64,000 bases of DNA from Acorus gramineus (taxonomy: Eukaryota > Streptophyta > Magnoliopsida > Acorales > Acoraceae): assembly GCA_030737835.1 (NCBI GenBank), contig JAUJYN010000043.1, positions 372,001 to 436,000 on the forward strand, read 5' to 3'. Made by a program: the position numbers and the translations under genes. Positions within the stretch are counted from its first letter, which is position 1; each line of letters begins with the position of its first letter. The notes under the pieces are model-generated. The model searched no databases. It was not told where the DNA came from and was given only the letters and a program-made list of their open reading frames with translations. Positions 10,250 to 20,469 of this stretch are shown one piece after another.

Positions 10250-11409
10250 AGCCGGTCTAATCCCACCAAACCAATTATTCTCCCCCAACCCAATCAAAAA
10301 TTAAAACATTTTATTTTAGACACTCATCACACCAACCTCACTTGACACAAACTTTGTCATACTGAGACGTCTAATGTGACCCAAGGTGTGTCACCCAAAA
10401 ATTTTCAACTACAATATTTTAAAAGTTGCGCGACACACCTTGAGTCACCATAAGTTGTTCGATTTGACATACTCGAGTCAAACTAAGATGTTTACTATGA
10501 CTTAAGGTGTGTCACATAGAATTTTTCAATTACGATATTTTAGAAGTAATGTGACACACCTTGAGTCACTATAAGTTATTTGATTTGACATACTCCGAGT
10601 CAAACTAGAATGTCCACTATGACCCAATGTGTGTCGCCAAATACTATCCAATTAACAATAAGTTAATTTTTTTTATCTATCATAAATATCATAAATACAC
10701 AACAAATAAAATATCATAAATAAACAACATTCGTATACATGGTCATATAAGTTAATTCAACATTCACATATACAACCTGCACATTCACAAATCCAATACA
10801 TTATTTTTTTCACAAATGAAAACCTACTATTAACATAACAGTTTTTCCTGTTGAAAATGTATACATCCAAATTCAATTAATTAACACATCCACGTTAATA
10901 CATTTTTTTACTTAATACATTATTCAAAAGCCAAAATATAATATGGATGTGTTCGTTGGTTGAATTTGGGTGTATGAATGTTGAACAAGGAAGACTGTTA
11001 TGTCAATAGTATATACATAATATGTACGTGAATTAATTTATGTGATTATGTACGTGAATTTTGTTTATTTATGATATTATTTGTTATGTATTTATGATAT
11101 TTATGATAGAGAAAAAAATTAAATTATTGTCAATTGAATAATGTTGGACGACACACCTTGGATCATAGTAGACACTATGGTTTGACTCAGAGTATGTCGA
11201 ACTGTACAACTTACTTTGACCCAAGGTGTGTCGCGTCAAAATATTGTAATTGAAAAATTTTGGGTAACACATTTTGTCATATTAGACACTCCAGTATGAC
11301 TGGGTTTGTGTCAACTGAAATTGGTGTGATGAGTGTCTAATACAAGATGTTTTAAATTTTTATTGGGTTGGGGGGGAGAGCATTTAGGTTGGTGGTGATA
11401 GACAGGCTC
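10250..11409. mobile_element. Foldback-type DNA element 2 (MULE-like)
   Basis: A 1,160-bp element flanked by identical 9-bp direct repeats AATTTTTTT at 10241-10249 and 11410-11418. Ends are AGCCGGTCTAATCCCACCAA on the left and, reversed, GAGCCTGTCTATCACCACCA on the right. The left arm has about three units of a 122-bp repeat carrying CCCAAGGTGTGTCAC and its inverse GTGACACACCTTGAGTC, so each unit is itself a palindrome. The right arm holds about one and a half inverted units. The centre is AT-rich and non-coding. A 9-bp target duplication points to the Mutator superfamily. Confidence 0.85.
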
Positions 11410-11418
11410 AATTTTTTT

Positions 11419-12034
11419 GGAATATGACATGTAGTTTTTAGAAGACATATATGTACTGTTTGGAGTTTATCAATTTATGTTTTGTAAATCTTTAATTTAT
11501 ATATCTGACTTGCATTGGATGCCTAACTTATGCAATGTAAGTTCATCCATAAGTTGAACAGGAGGAACAACAAAACAATGAAAGGAAAGTACACTAAATT
11601 CATGCCTCATGCAATTTGATGAAATGTATTGCTAGCTAGAAATGAAATTTACGGAGTGCATTATGTCAGTTGAAGTTAATTCTGCCCTCATTTTTAGTCA
11701 ATTCAAGGAATGAAACCCCGGCATTAGCATATAACACACACTTTTATAACACCTACATAGCAAATGACTTCCTTCCTTGAAATTCACGAGGCCATATATC
11801 ACATAAAATTTCAATCACATAAAACCCATGTGTAATTATATAACCAAACTTCAAATTTCTCAATTTTGAAAATTCACCTATTGCAGTGTGGCAATGTCAA
11901 CCTGGAACATCAGCTGTATCCACCAACAACACCATGCATCAATCAGGATTTGGAACTCTGCAATATCAGACATCTGAGCAGGATGAGTGTTGGGGATGGA
12001 TTGGGGAATTTTGGATCCCTTTTAGATTTTTATT
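11419..12034 (+). other. Intergenic, with one possible orphan exon
   Basis: AT-rich. A stretch at about 11886-12049 follows an acceptor-like TTGCAG and stays open in one frame (containing QPGTSAVSTNNTMHQSGFG), but I do not recognise the protein and see no partner exons. Otherwise nothing is seen. Confidence 0.25.
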
Positions 12035-12450
12035 GTGGCTAAAATTATGATTTTGGATCCATTAATTACTTGGATCTGGGCGGTGGTGGTGGTGGGTGGT
12101 TACAGGCGGTGTTGGGTGGCGGCGGTGTGTGTATACTTAGTCTTGGGGGGTGGTGGTGGACCGGGGGGTGGTGGTGGGGGTGGGTGTGCAGAGTTTGTAA
12201 TTGGTGGCGCTGGGTGTGGATACTCGGTCATGGGTGGTGGGGTCTAGTGTGGTGGTGGTGGTAAGTAATACACATACGACGCCCGTGGTGGAGATGGAGT
12301 GTAAATGGTCCGCCAAGAAGGAGCCTTATAGACGCGCAGATGGTGGCGGTGGAGGTGCCGGTCATGCTGGCTCGCATGGCCAAAAGAAGGTGCTGTGGCT
12401 ATAACAAGCACTACAGTTGCATAGAAGATGAACACACCATAGTAACCCAT
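12035..12450 (-). pseudogene. Proline-rich cell-wall protein copy A (decayed)
   Basis: On the minus strand from ATG at 12450 the first residues, MGYYGVFIFYATVVLVIA, match the signal peptide of the intact copy D at 32845-33603. The frame then gives a short His/Arg-rich part and PPSWRTIYTPSPP-like sequence and stops (TAG) after 68 codons. Proline-rich coding sequence (PPPPGPPPPPKTKYTH-like) continues past the stop to about 12050. Copy A is much shorter than copy D's 252 residues. A TATA-like CTATATAC lies about 30 bp upstream of the ATG. It is the leftmost recognisable gene of the array. Confidence 0.7.
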
Positions 12451-13084
12451 GATGGACTAACCATTACTCACACCCCTCTATATACTTTGTGGTTGTCCCT
12501 CCACAGTCCATCCTCCACAGACCATAGTAACCCATGATGGAACTGGTCGTTGTAGGCCTTTCGAAAGAGACGCGCTTAACTAGTACAGTTTTATTATTTA
12601 AACATGGATTACCATGTAATTAAGATCGGATCCAGCTTATTTGCCTAGTAAGTTGCATATTAATTATTTAAATGCAGTACCATTTCTAACATTGACTTCA
12701 ACGGATCCAGCCTCTGTATTCTAAATATGCATGGCCAGTCAAACTTATAATAAAAACTATAAGAACTTGTCATCCTTACCTAATGGGATCCATGAACCAT
12801 CAGGTCCGATAACCTTGCATATTTGAGTCATGCGACATTTATATATATATAATATAATAGAAAAAGAGCGTTGTTATACTCGAATTTTTTACAGTTCAAA
12901 ATACAGTCATATACTTGTTAAAAATTCAATGAAACACATATCTCATTAATTTTTTTCTTTCACTTATAAAAAATGGATTCATCCAACGCGAAATATGGTG
13001 ATATACATTTTTTTTTATTAAAGTATATATATTTTATTAGACAATATTTACTATTTAAAAAAAATAAAATCATGTATGGTCTGC
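12451..13084. other. Upstream region of copy A
   Basis: Positions 12478-12486 carry a TATA-like motif on the minus strand. Positions 12540-12840 match 31645-31910 upstream of copy C (shared GACGCGCTTAACTAGTACAG), showing that A and C are duplicates including their promoters. The remainder is AT-rich with no gene. Confidence 0.55.
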
Positions 13085-13640
13085 GTTATGCATTGTGAAA
13101 ATGACTTACATGATTTGATCTCAGTTCATGTATGATCAGGTTTATTTCACTACCATCTTGTTTAGTACGATTCATGGATTTTTCGATTTTGATTTATACG
13201 GCTATTCAATTTACGGTGTAGTTTGATTTATAAATTATTCGATTTGATTCATTTAATTTAGTACTAAATTGGATTAATGCAAATGTTTTTTTCTTTCAAA
13301 GAATGTTTTCACATGCTTAGTTCGTAATAAGTCAACCTGTATGGGGGGTCCTCAATGCAGGTTGAAAAATATATCAATGGACATAATTTTATGTATTGAT
13401 TCTTTTCTAGTCCATTAAATTATATACTATTATAAAAAATAAAATATACATACTAAATGCAGATATATTTTTTTTTTGAAAAAAAAAAAAAATTTCAAGG
13501 ATATAATAATGTAGTATACGTATGAGTATACTATACTATCACACTATGGCGGTTTAAGACTGTCTTTAAACCGTACATGAAACTCTAAAACTGACCAAAT
13601 ATATCAGTGTTTGATCACATAATAAAGCACTCCATGACAA
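13085..13640. repeat. Array spacer copy 1
   Basis: Diverged from the spacers at 15101-15925 and 31885-32720, with the same landmarks in order: TTTATTTCACTACCATCTTG, TTTGATTTATA, TTTTCACATGCTTAG and GTCCTCAATGCAGGTTG. It marks one unit of the proline-rich gene array. Confidence 0.65.
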
Positions 13641-13889
13641 ATTTTTATATATAATTAATATTAAAAATAATCTTTTCATAAATTATTTACGCAAGGGCCC
13701 TCTATCTTTTTTCTTAGACCATTTAACTATATCACGTCAGCGTCACCGCACTTGTCTCATTGTTTTTAAATGATCTTCTCAAACAATAATGGCATATGCC
13801 ACACATTTTTTTTTTGTTATATTTTCTCAGCCATTAAACTCCATCCCAATCCCCCTTTTCATGATTATTTTTCATCTAATCCCGGACCC
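13641..13889. other. AT-rich intergenic stretch
   Basis: No gene or repeat with clear ends is seen. It leads into the A-rich tract. Confidence 0.4.
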
Positions 13890-14460
13890 CTCTTATTATA
13901 TAAAATTACAAAATAAAAATAAAAACAGGAATAGATAAAAATGAATAAAAAATTCAGAAATTAAAAATCAACTATAAAAATTTCAAAAATTAACCGGAAA
14001 AAAAGCTATAAAAACCAAAAATAAAAATCCTTTCTTTGGGAATGGAACCATATAATAATGGATAAAGTAAAACGGGAAAAAGAGATTAAAAAAATCTGAA
14101 ATTAGAAACCGAAGGAATGAAATATATTTATCATATATTTATTATTATATAAAAATAGAAACAGGGAAAAGAGATAAGAACGAATAAAAAAATCAGAAAT
14201 TTAAAACCAACATAATAAAAAAATCCAAAAATTAAGCAAAAAAAATCACAAAGTAAAAACCAAAAAAAAAAAAAAAAAATTCCGAAAATAAAAAAGCGGA
14301 AATAAAAAACTAAAATATAAAAATCAAGCAAAAAATTTTCAAAAATTAAAAACAATAAAAATCTAAAAGATAAAACGGGAGATAATAAAATTAAGTAAAA
14401 ATAAAAAATATTTTAAATTAAGTCAGGAGATAATAAAAATTTAATGAGACTAGAGTAAAT
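13890..14460. repeat. A-rich strand-asymmetric tract
   Basis: About 570 bp in which the plus strand is overwhelmingly A, built from variants of AAAAATCAGAAATTAAAAA, TTTCAAAAATTAA and ATAAAAACCAAAA. Two half-copies (about 13910-14040 and 14150-14290) share order. It is not coding on either strand and is absent from the sister spacers. Confidence 0.6.
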
Positions 14461-14467
14461 AATGGCA

Positions 14468-14706
14468 TGAGGCCCACCTGTATGGGTTCAGATCCTCTAC
14501 TTATTTTTTCCTGTTTGTATCTTACTTGACTTTTATTATGGGATTGCTACATCATCACAATTATAATCAAACAGTCATGAATATATCAAATCATGAATAA
14601 ATAAATGATCTATTTTATTTATTAATTTATGACCATCTGATTGATCAAAACACAAAACAAGTGAAAAAAACAAGTAGAGGATTCAAACCGCCTGCATGTA
14701 AGACTC
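14468..14706. mobile_element. Hairpin MITE of about 240 bp
   Basis: The left end, AGATCCTCTACTTATTTTTT, pairs with the reversed right end AATCCTCTACTTGTTTTTTT. The pairing continues inward at lower identity to a short AT-rich loop around 14600. It has no coding sequence. I could not fix a target duplication, so the superfamily is open. Confidence 0.6.
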
Positions 14707-14882
14707 ACAATATTTTCCTCATTAAATGGTGATGGTCATAAAAATAGAATTGTGTGGTTGGGCAGATGTGACATGGTCAAAAAAAGAAGTTGAGGATCAC
14801 TTGTGCAAATAATTTTTGAAAATGTTACTTTTAACATTAATTATAAAATTAAGGTTAATTTGAAAATTTTCCCTTAAAAGAA

Positions 14883-15080
14883 GTGAAGAACACACATTAT
14901 CAGTTATCACAATACATATCAACTTCCCAAATCTTACACCCATTTTTCAGTACACAACGCATGCCTAAAAGAAAATTAAGCAAAACACTCTGCCTTCGCC
15001 AATGCTGGTGGTGCATGTCGACCTACATTGATGCGGATGGTGGAGAGAACGTCTTTATTTCACTTAATGAGCCTTATAAG
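14883..15080 (-). pseudogene. Proline-rich gene remnant A' (3' end only)
   Basis: Matches the 3' flank of copies B (15926-16068) and D (32720-32855): shared CTCTGCCTTCGCCAATGCT, CATGTCGACCTACATTGATG and GAGCCTTATAAG. The coding part that should follow on the plus-coordinate side is missing; the array spacer follows instead. This shows that at least one further gene unit once existed between A and B. Confidence 0.75.
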
Positions 15081-15100
15081 TAGGGGTAAACGAGCCGAAC
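15081..15100. mobile_element. 20-bp stump of the hAT element at 16069-16490
   Basis: Directly after CTTATAAG (15073-15080) stand the first 20 bases, TAGGGGTAAACGAGCCGAAC, matching the left end of the hAT element at 16069 with one difference near the end. Spacer sequence then resumes at once. The element was therefore present at the same site in remnant A' and was later removed together with the gene. Confidence 0.65.
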
Positions 15101-15925
15101 AATCTTACATGTTAAAGCTATGAGACATTCTTAAAAAAAAAAGTATTGATCAGTTTGATTCATGAGTTATTTATTTAGATTTATGAATTGTTAAGCTTAA
15201 TTTAAGATTACACGATCTGAGCTAATTGAATTTGATGCTAAGGTTTATTTTACTTTCATCTTGTTTAGTTCGATTTATGGATTGTTAGAATTTGATTTAT
15301 ATGGCTATTCAGTTTAAAGTGTAGTTTGATTTGTAAATTGTTCAATTTGATTCATTTATATATGTCACAAAATTCAATTAGTGCAATAGTTTTTCCTTTC
15401 AAAGAACATTTTCACATGCTTTGTTCGAAATAAATTTTTATATTAGGGGTTGAACATTCCTAGCTAGCTGGATCACGTCCTCCCAACATCTCATCTTGGA
15501 AACAACCGCTTAAAAACTAATATAATGATGGATGCTTTATTGCTTGAAATGGAAGCAATTGTCTGCTTAAAAACAGAGTCCTCAGTACAGGTTAAATAGA
15601 TATATAAATGGACAAATTTCATTTATTAATTCAGCTATCTTTATCCAACGACTAATGATTAATAGATAAATATTTTAGTGATCTAATTAATTTTTTTTAA
15701 AATAAAATATATATTAAATTAAATTAGTTTATTTAAAAAATAAAAAAATAATTTTCATACAGTAAAATAATATACACTGTAATAGAGTAATGTATATTAT
15801 ACTATCATATTGTACAGCAAGTTATGACTCAATTTTTATGGACCGCAAACGTAACTCCAAAATAGGTCCAAAATATCAAAGTTGGATCACAAAATAAAGC
15901 CCTCCATAACAGACTTTTAATAGAA
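15101..15925. repeat. Array spacer copy 2
   Basis: Closely matches 31885-32720 along its length (AATCTTACATGTTAAAGC, GGTTGAACATTCCTAGCTAG, GGATGCTTTATTGCTTGAAA). AT-rich, no gene. It separates remnant A' from copy B, just as its sister separates copies C and D. Confidence 0.85.
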
Positions 15926-16068
15926 GTGAAAGAACACACATTATAACAATACATAAAAGATAATTAACCAAAACACTCTGCCTTCGCCAATGCTCGTGGT
16001 GCATGTCGACCTACATCGATGCAGATGGTGGAGAGAACTACTTTATTTCAATTAATGAGCCTTATAAG

Positions 16069-16490
16069 TAGGGGTAAACGAGCAGAACAAGTCGAGCTTT
16101 GACTTGGGACCAAGCTTTATTTCGTGTTCAAGCTCGACTCGTTGGGCTCGTGAAAAACTCGGTTGAAGTTCGGCTCGGCTCATTTATTAAAAAGACAAAC
16201 TGAAACTCGAACCAAGGCTCGGCTCAGTCTCGTTAAAAAAAAATCTTGTTTAACATTTGAGAAGTCACATTTCACAAATCACAACATCTTATACATGTGA
16301 AAGTGACATAAGTTCAGCCTCAGGCTCAGCTCTTTCCCCCTTTATATGTTGAGTAAACGAGCTCGTCTAGGCTTAGGCTTGGCTCGTTTATAAACCGAGC
16401 TTTAAAAATTGTTTAAGCTTAGCTCGTTTGTCTAATCGAACGAGCTTGAACTGAGCCGAGCCTGAGCTGCTCAGCTCATTTACCACCCTA
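16069..16490. mobile_element. hAT-like non-autonomous element (422 bp)
   Basis: Ends TAGGGGTAAACGAGC and, reversed, TAGGGTGGTAAATGAGC. It is flanked by a perfect 8-bp target duplication CTTATAAG (16061-16068 and 16491-16498). Copy D has the empty site GAGCCTTATAAGGTGG at about 32852. The interior is rich in GCTCG/CGAGC motifs, as in subterminal repeats of hAT elements, and has no coding sequence. Confidence 0.9.
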
Positions 16491-16650
16491 CTTATAAGGT
16501 GGTGGTGGGTGATGGTGATGCATGTATGGAGTCTTGGACAGCGGAGGATGCTTGTGCTCGTGCTCCTTCTTCGGTGGCAGTGGTGGATAGTTATAGGTGG
16601 TCTTGGGTGGTGGTGGGTGTGTATACATTGTCTTCGGTGGTGGTGGTGTT

Positions 16651-17098
16651 CATGGCCGGCCCTAGGGCAAGACTGCCAAGACAATTTCCTAGGGCTGACC
16701 CCCATCTAGGGAGGGCCACAATCATTTGATTAATTGAATTTTAAAAATAAACGATCAAATCCAATTAAAAAAAAATGTATTAGTCAATCTCAAAATACTT
16801 TCTCAATTTTAATATCCCTAAAATTTAGTATAAAATTGCTCCCCTCGAAAGGTATTTTTCTGATTATTATAATTTTCCCATTTCATTAATTTTATTTATT
16901 TTTATGTGCATATGATAATGTAGAAGATTATAATTTAAATGATTTTATAATATTGTGTATTTATTTTGTAATAATTATAGCTTAATTAAAATTATGTGTA
17001 ATATTTAAACAATCTATATAATTTTAAAAAATATCTTAGGCCCATTTTAAAAGTTCGCCGAGACCCAATCAAAAAATTTATTTCTCAGGTCGGCCGTG
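16651..17098. mobile_element. Second hAT-like element inside copy B (448 bp)
   Basis: Left end CATGGCCGGCCCTAGGG; right end, reversed, CACGGCCGACCTGAG. Flanks GTGGTGTT and GTGGTGGG agree at 6 of 8 bases. Copy D shows uninterrupted GGTGGTGGTGGGTGGG at the same place (about 33008). GGCCGGCC-type termini occur in plant hAT-like families; the interior is AT-rich and non-coding. Confidence 0.7.
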
Positions 17099-17652
17099 GT
17101 GGTGGGTAGGTCAGTAGGTGCCCTTTGTCTTAGGTGGCAGTGGTGGCAGATGTGGGTACTTTGTCTATGGTTGCGGCGGCGGGTGTGGGCACTTGGTCTT
17201 AGGTGGTGGTAGCTGCGGATATTTTATCTTTGGCGGCGGCAGAGGCGGGTGTGGGTGCCCATAAGTTGACTTTAGCGGCTGTGGTGGTGAAGTGTAAATG
17301 ATCTTCAAAGGAGGCGACGGGTGATTGTAAATCGGCTTTGGTGGTGGCGGGTGAGCATATGCTTTCGGTGGAGGCGGCTTAGAGACGTGCACTGGGCGAG
17401 GCGGTGGCAGGTGGTGGTGTGATGGTGGTGGTGGTGATGATTTGTGGCAGTGAGGAGGTGATGGTGGCCAAGGTTTATGTTAATAAGGTGGTGGCGGGCT
17501 CTCATTGCCAAAAGAAGGCCTTGTGGCTAGAACAAGCACCATTGTCGCATAGATGATGGACACACCATAGTAGCCCATGCTGGACTACTTACTAACCTCT
17601 CTTGTTTTCTGTTTTTATCCACTGTGGTGTGTGTTTCCACCCTGGATATAGA

Positions 17653-18464
17653 CTAGAAGGGCAGCAATTTAGGTTGGATTTAACCCGAATGTGACCGTTA
17701 AATTCAATTTTTACATGGATTGAGTTGAAAAAATCTGGTTCGGGTTGATAAATTCAGATTAAGTTAGAAATCGGGCTGGGTTTGGATTGGCATTACTTAC
17801 AACCCGACTCAACTCGTAACTGTAACTAATAATATAACTGATGAAAAGATTATAGCCATTCAAATTTGATATCTAATCTTCACAGTTCACTGTTTTAGAG
17901 AAACCCACGTATCATAATCCCCAACCCTAACGCAACTTTTCAGTTTTCATTGCCTCTTCTGACTTGTCTCTCTTTCTTTGTTCCGCTTTTCTTTGATCAC
18001 TTCTTTGTTCGGTTGTTCTTCACATATCAATCTTCCAATCTTCCTTGTTCAAAGACGTCAAAGGTGGAAGGAGGCCGCCGTCGAGATTCGAAAGACCGGA
18101 GAAGATCTTCGTTCTTTCTTTTTTTACATACATAAATGTGTGGACCGTGTGGTTTGATTTTTTTTTTAATCCATGAAATCAGGTTCAGATTTGTTGTTTG
18201 AGTCCCATTCGTGCTTGATTTAATGTGATTTTTCCTTTTCAAGTGGTTAATTGTTTCCGTTTTGCTTTGACGAAATAATTTTTTATTTATTTAAAAAAAG
18301 CATATGTAAATTAAGAAAGCAAGACTAAAGTATGACATTACGCTAATACTTCTCATTCTGTAATCCCACATTACCCATCTAAATGGATAATATGTGTGAT
18401 CATTCGATGCAGAATCACATGGATATCAATAAAATAGGTAGCGGAAAACCGGGTTTTTCGGGTT
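17653..18464. mobile_element. Insertion splitting the copy B promoter; hAT-like left end
   Basis: Compared with copy D (33656-33713), about 0.8 kb is inserted between the TATA-like GGATATAGA and GGGAGTTAGTGGTTGTGG. The left end TAGAAGGGCAGCAATTTAGG resembles plant hAT ends of the TAGGGGTGGCAATTT type; the right end is not preserved. The middle (about 17915-18140) is a C/T-rich leader-like stretch followed by AAGACGTCAAAGGTGGAAGG, which looks like a captured host gene fragment. No protein was identified. Confidence 0.55.
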
Positions 18465-19370
18465 GAGGGAGTTAGTGGTTGTGGGGCTTTCGAAAGAGGC
18501 ACATTTATCTAGTATAGAATGTTGTTAAGACGGTCCTTGGTTGTAGTCTTACCTAAGTTTCATGTATCTTAATAGTTGTTCAATAAAATATATATCTTGT
18601 TTGAATTTTTTCACATTATTTAAACATGATTTTATGCAATTTGTTGGAGTACATATTTTCTTATTTATAAAATTATATACATCATGAACATATATATTAT
18701 TTTTAAAATGAAAATCAAAACGTATGTGGACTGCAACGAAGTAGTAAACAACAATTATGACCATGGGGTGAACCTAGTTAATTTTGGATCAAGAGGATAT
18801 GCATGTCATTCTGTCACTTTTATTTGACATGGATTAAGACTTTTTTTTTTTAAAGATTGGTGCCCCTTGGGTTTTATCCACTAACTTTGTTTATGGAGAT
18901 GGGGGTGCTAGCTGACTTAACCAAAACTCGATTAGTAACATGAATTACGACTTAAAATATTTTATTGATGTTTGATTATCCAAGTTGACGTGAACCCGAG
19001 GGAAAAAAAAAAAGATCAATTCTTAAAAATGATAGAATAACATGTATCATTATGATGGGTGCAAAATCAATTTACAATTGGTCAAATTTTGAATAACTTG
19101 ATCAAAATTCTTATAGCAAGCTACATGTCAACTTATTAACTCAATAAAGTTGAAGATGAAGTCCAATGACTGTTTTTGTGTCTGTCTTCAATCAAGGACT
19201 AACATGTGTTCTCTCACATGTTTAACATATGAATTTTATAGATTTTTTGGACATGTGTCAACCGTTGATTTTATCTCATATAAAGATATCCAACATTGAT
19301 TGGAAACCATCTCATAAAGTTGACAACTTGGCATAGGCCTTGTACTCATGAGCTCCTTGGAAACAAGTAC
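18465..19370. repeat. Copy B upstream flank, duplicate of copy D upstream flank
   Basis: Matches 33690-34502 along its length, including GAGGCACATTTA, AAGTTGACGTGAACC / AAGTTGACATGAACC and the SINE-like block at about 18841-18925. AT-rich, no gene. The match lets insertions in either copy be read against an empty counterpart. Confidence 0.75.
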
Positions 19371-19373
19371 TTA

Positions 19374-20466
19374 CCCCTTGTTTGGTGTGTGACATAAGGT
19401 TATTCGTCTTTGATAGTTATACTAGGATAGATAACAATCCATGCTGAATAGGTAAATTTTTGTTTGGTTGTCTTTTCTGTTATTCTCATTGAGAAACGTA
19501 AAATTGATTTTTTTGTTGTTTGGTTCACCTTGGATAAAGTAAGGACAAGTGATAGGTAAGAGATGAAGAGTTTATGACTTTTTAAATGACAACTATACCC
19601 CTGCATAAATTATTTGTGTTTGGGAATAAATATGAGAGATGTGTGTGTGATATGATAGATGTGACAGTTTTTGGAATGTGTGTAGAGAGTGTTATGTTAG
19701 ATAAAATTTTTAAAATGACATAGAAGGATATTTTTATCCATTGGCATAGATAAGCCTTGATAAGCAATTCCACAATTTTCTTAACCCCCGTATGCCTAGA
19801 GAAATAAGCCCAGAATAAGAAAGAATACAGGAGAATAGTAAAAAAAAGCTGTTTGTTTTGACAGAATAAACCCCGATAGTTATGTCTGGATAAACTAGGA
19901 TAAGGCCTGATAACTATTCTAAGGAAATTGTGGAATTGCTTATCAAGGCTTATCTATACCAATGAATAAAAATACCCTTCTCTGTCATTTAAAAAAATTT
20001 ATCTCACCTAACAGACTCACACAGATTCCAAAAACTGTCACATCTATCAAATCAATCATATATCTCTCACACTATTCCCAGGGGGTATAATTGTCATTTA
20101 AAAAATCATAAACTCTTATTAATTCTTTATCAACCATTTATCATCACTTTATCCAAGGTGAACCAAACAACAAAAAAGTCATTTTTACGTTTCCCAATGA
20201 GAATAACAAAAAAAACAACCAAACAAAAAGTTGCTTATTCAGCCTGGATTGTTATCTATCTCAGTATAACTATCAGGAGTGAATAAACCTAAGTCACACC
20301 CCATACGGGCCCTTAGAATAGTTATCAGGCCTTATCCTAGCTTATCTAGACATAGTTATCAAGGTTTATTCTTATCAAACAAATAGCTGTTTGGGGGCTA
20401 TTCTACAGTATTCTCCCATATCCATTGTTTATCATCCACCCCAAACGGGGGGGGGGGGGGGGGGGG
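19374..20466. mobile_element. Harbinger-like MITE with interlocked inverted repeats (about 1.09 kb)
   Basis: Flanked by TTA at 19371-19373 and 20467-20469. The sister locus has the empty site AAGTGCTTAAAGACTAAT at about 34498. Ends CCCCTTGTTTGG and, reversed, CCCCGTTTGGGG after a run of C. The order inside is L (19374-19785), S (about 19786-19922), inverted L (about 19923-20310), inverted S (about 20313-20450), so two inverted pairs overlap instead of nesting. TTA targets and GTTTGG termini fit PIF/Harbinger (Tourist-type) MITEs. No coding sequence. Confidence 0.8.
20447..20466 (+). repeat. Run of 20 G
   Basis: An uninterrupted G tract at the right end of the MITE, capable of G-quadruplex formation and likely unstable in length. 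The reported length may include sequencing error. Confidence 0.8.
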
Positions 20467-20469
20467 TTA

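Larger units (their letters stand above)
15926..17578 (-). pseudogene. Proline-rich cell-wall protein copy B (broken by stops and two hAT-like insertions)
   Basis: Starts at ATG 17578 on the minus strand with the same signal peptide as copy D (MGYYGVSIIYATMVLVLA), then SFGNESPPPY followed by a TAA stop. Past it the frame resumes with HKPWPPSPPHCHKS, VHVSKPPPPKAYAHPPPPK and PQLPPPKTKCPHPPP, aligned with copy D residue for residue. Two DNA elements lie inside the gene region (16069-16490 and 16651-17098) and a third insertion splits its promoter (17653-18464). Copy D gives the uninterrupted arrangement at all three sites. Confidence 0.8.

Noticed and set aside
11886-12049. Open stretch with acceptor-like start as a host exon
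   Set aside because: No partner exon, no recognised protein family, and it runs into proline-rich copy A. Kept only as a note in the intergenic entry.
12035-12264. Gly/Trp-rich plus-strand frames resembling a glycine-rich protein
   Set aside because: Antisense of proline-rich copy A. The minus strand carries the shared signal peptide, so that strand is the real one.
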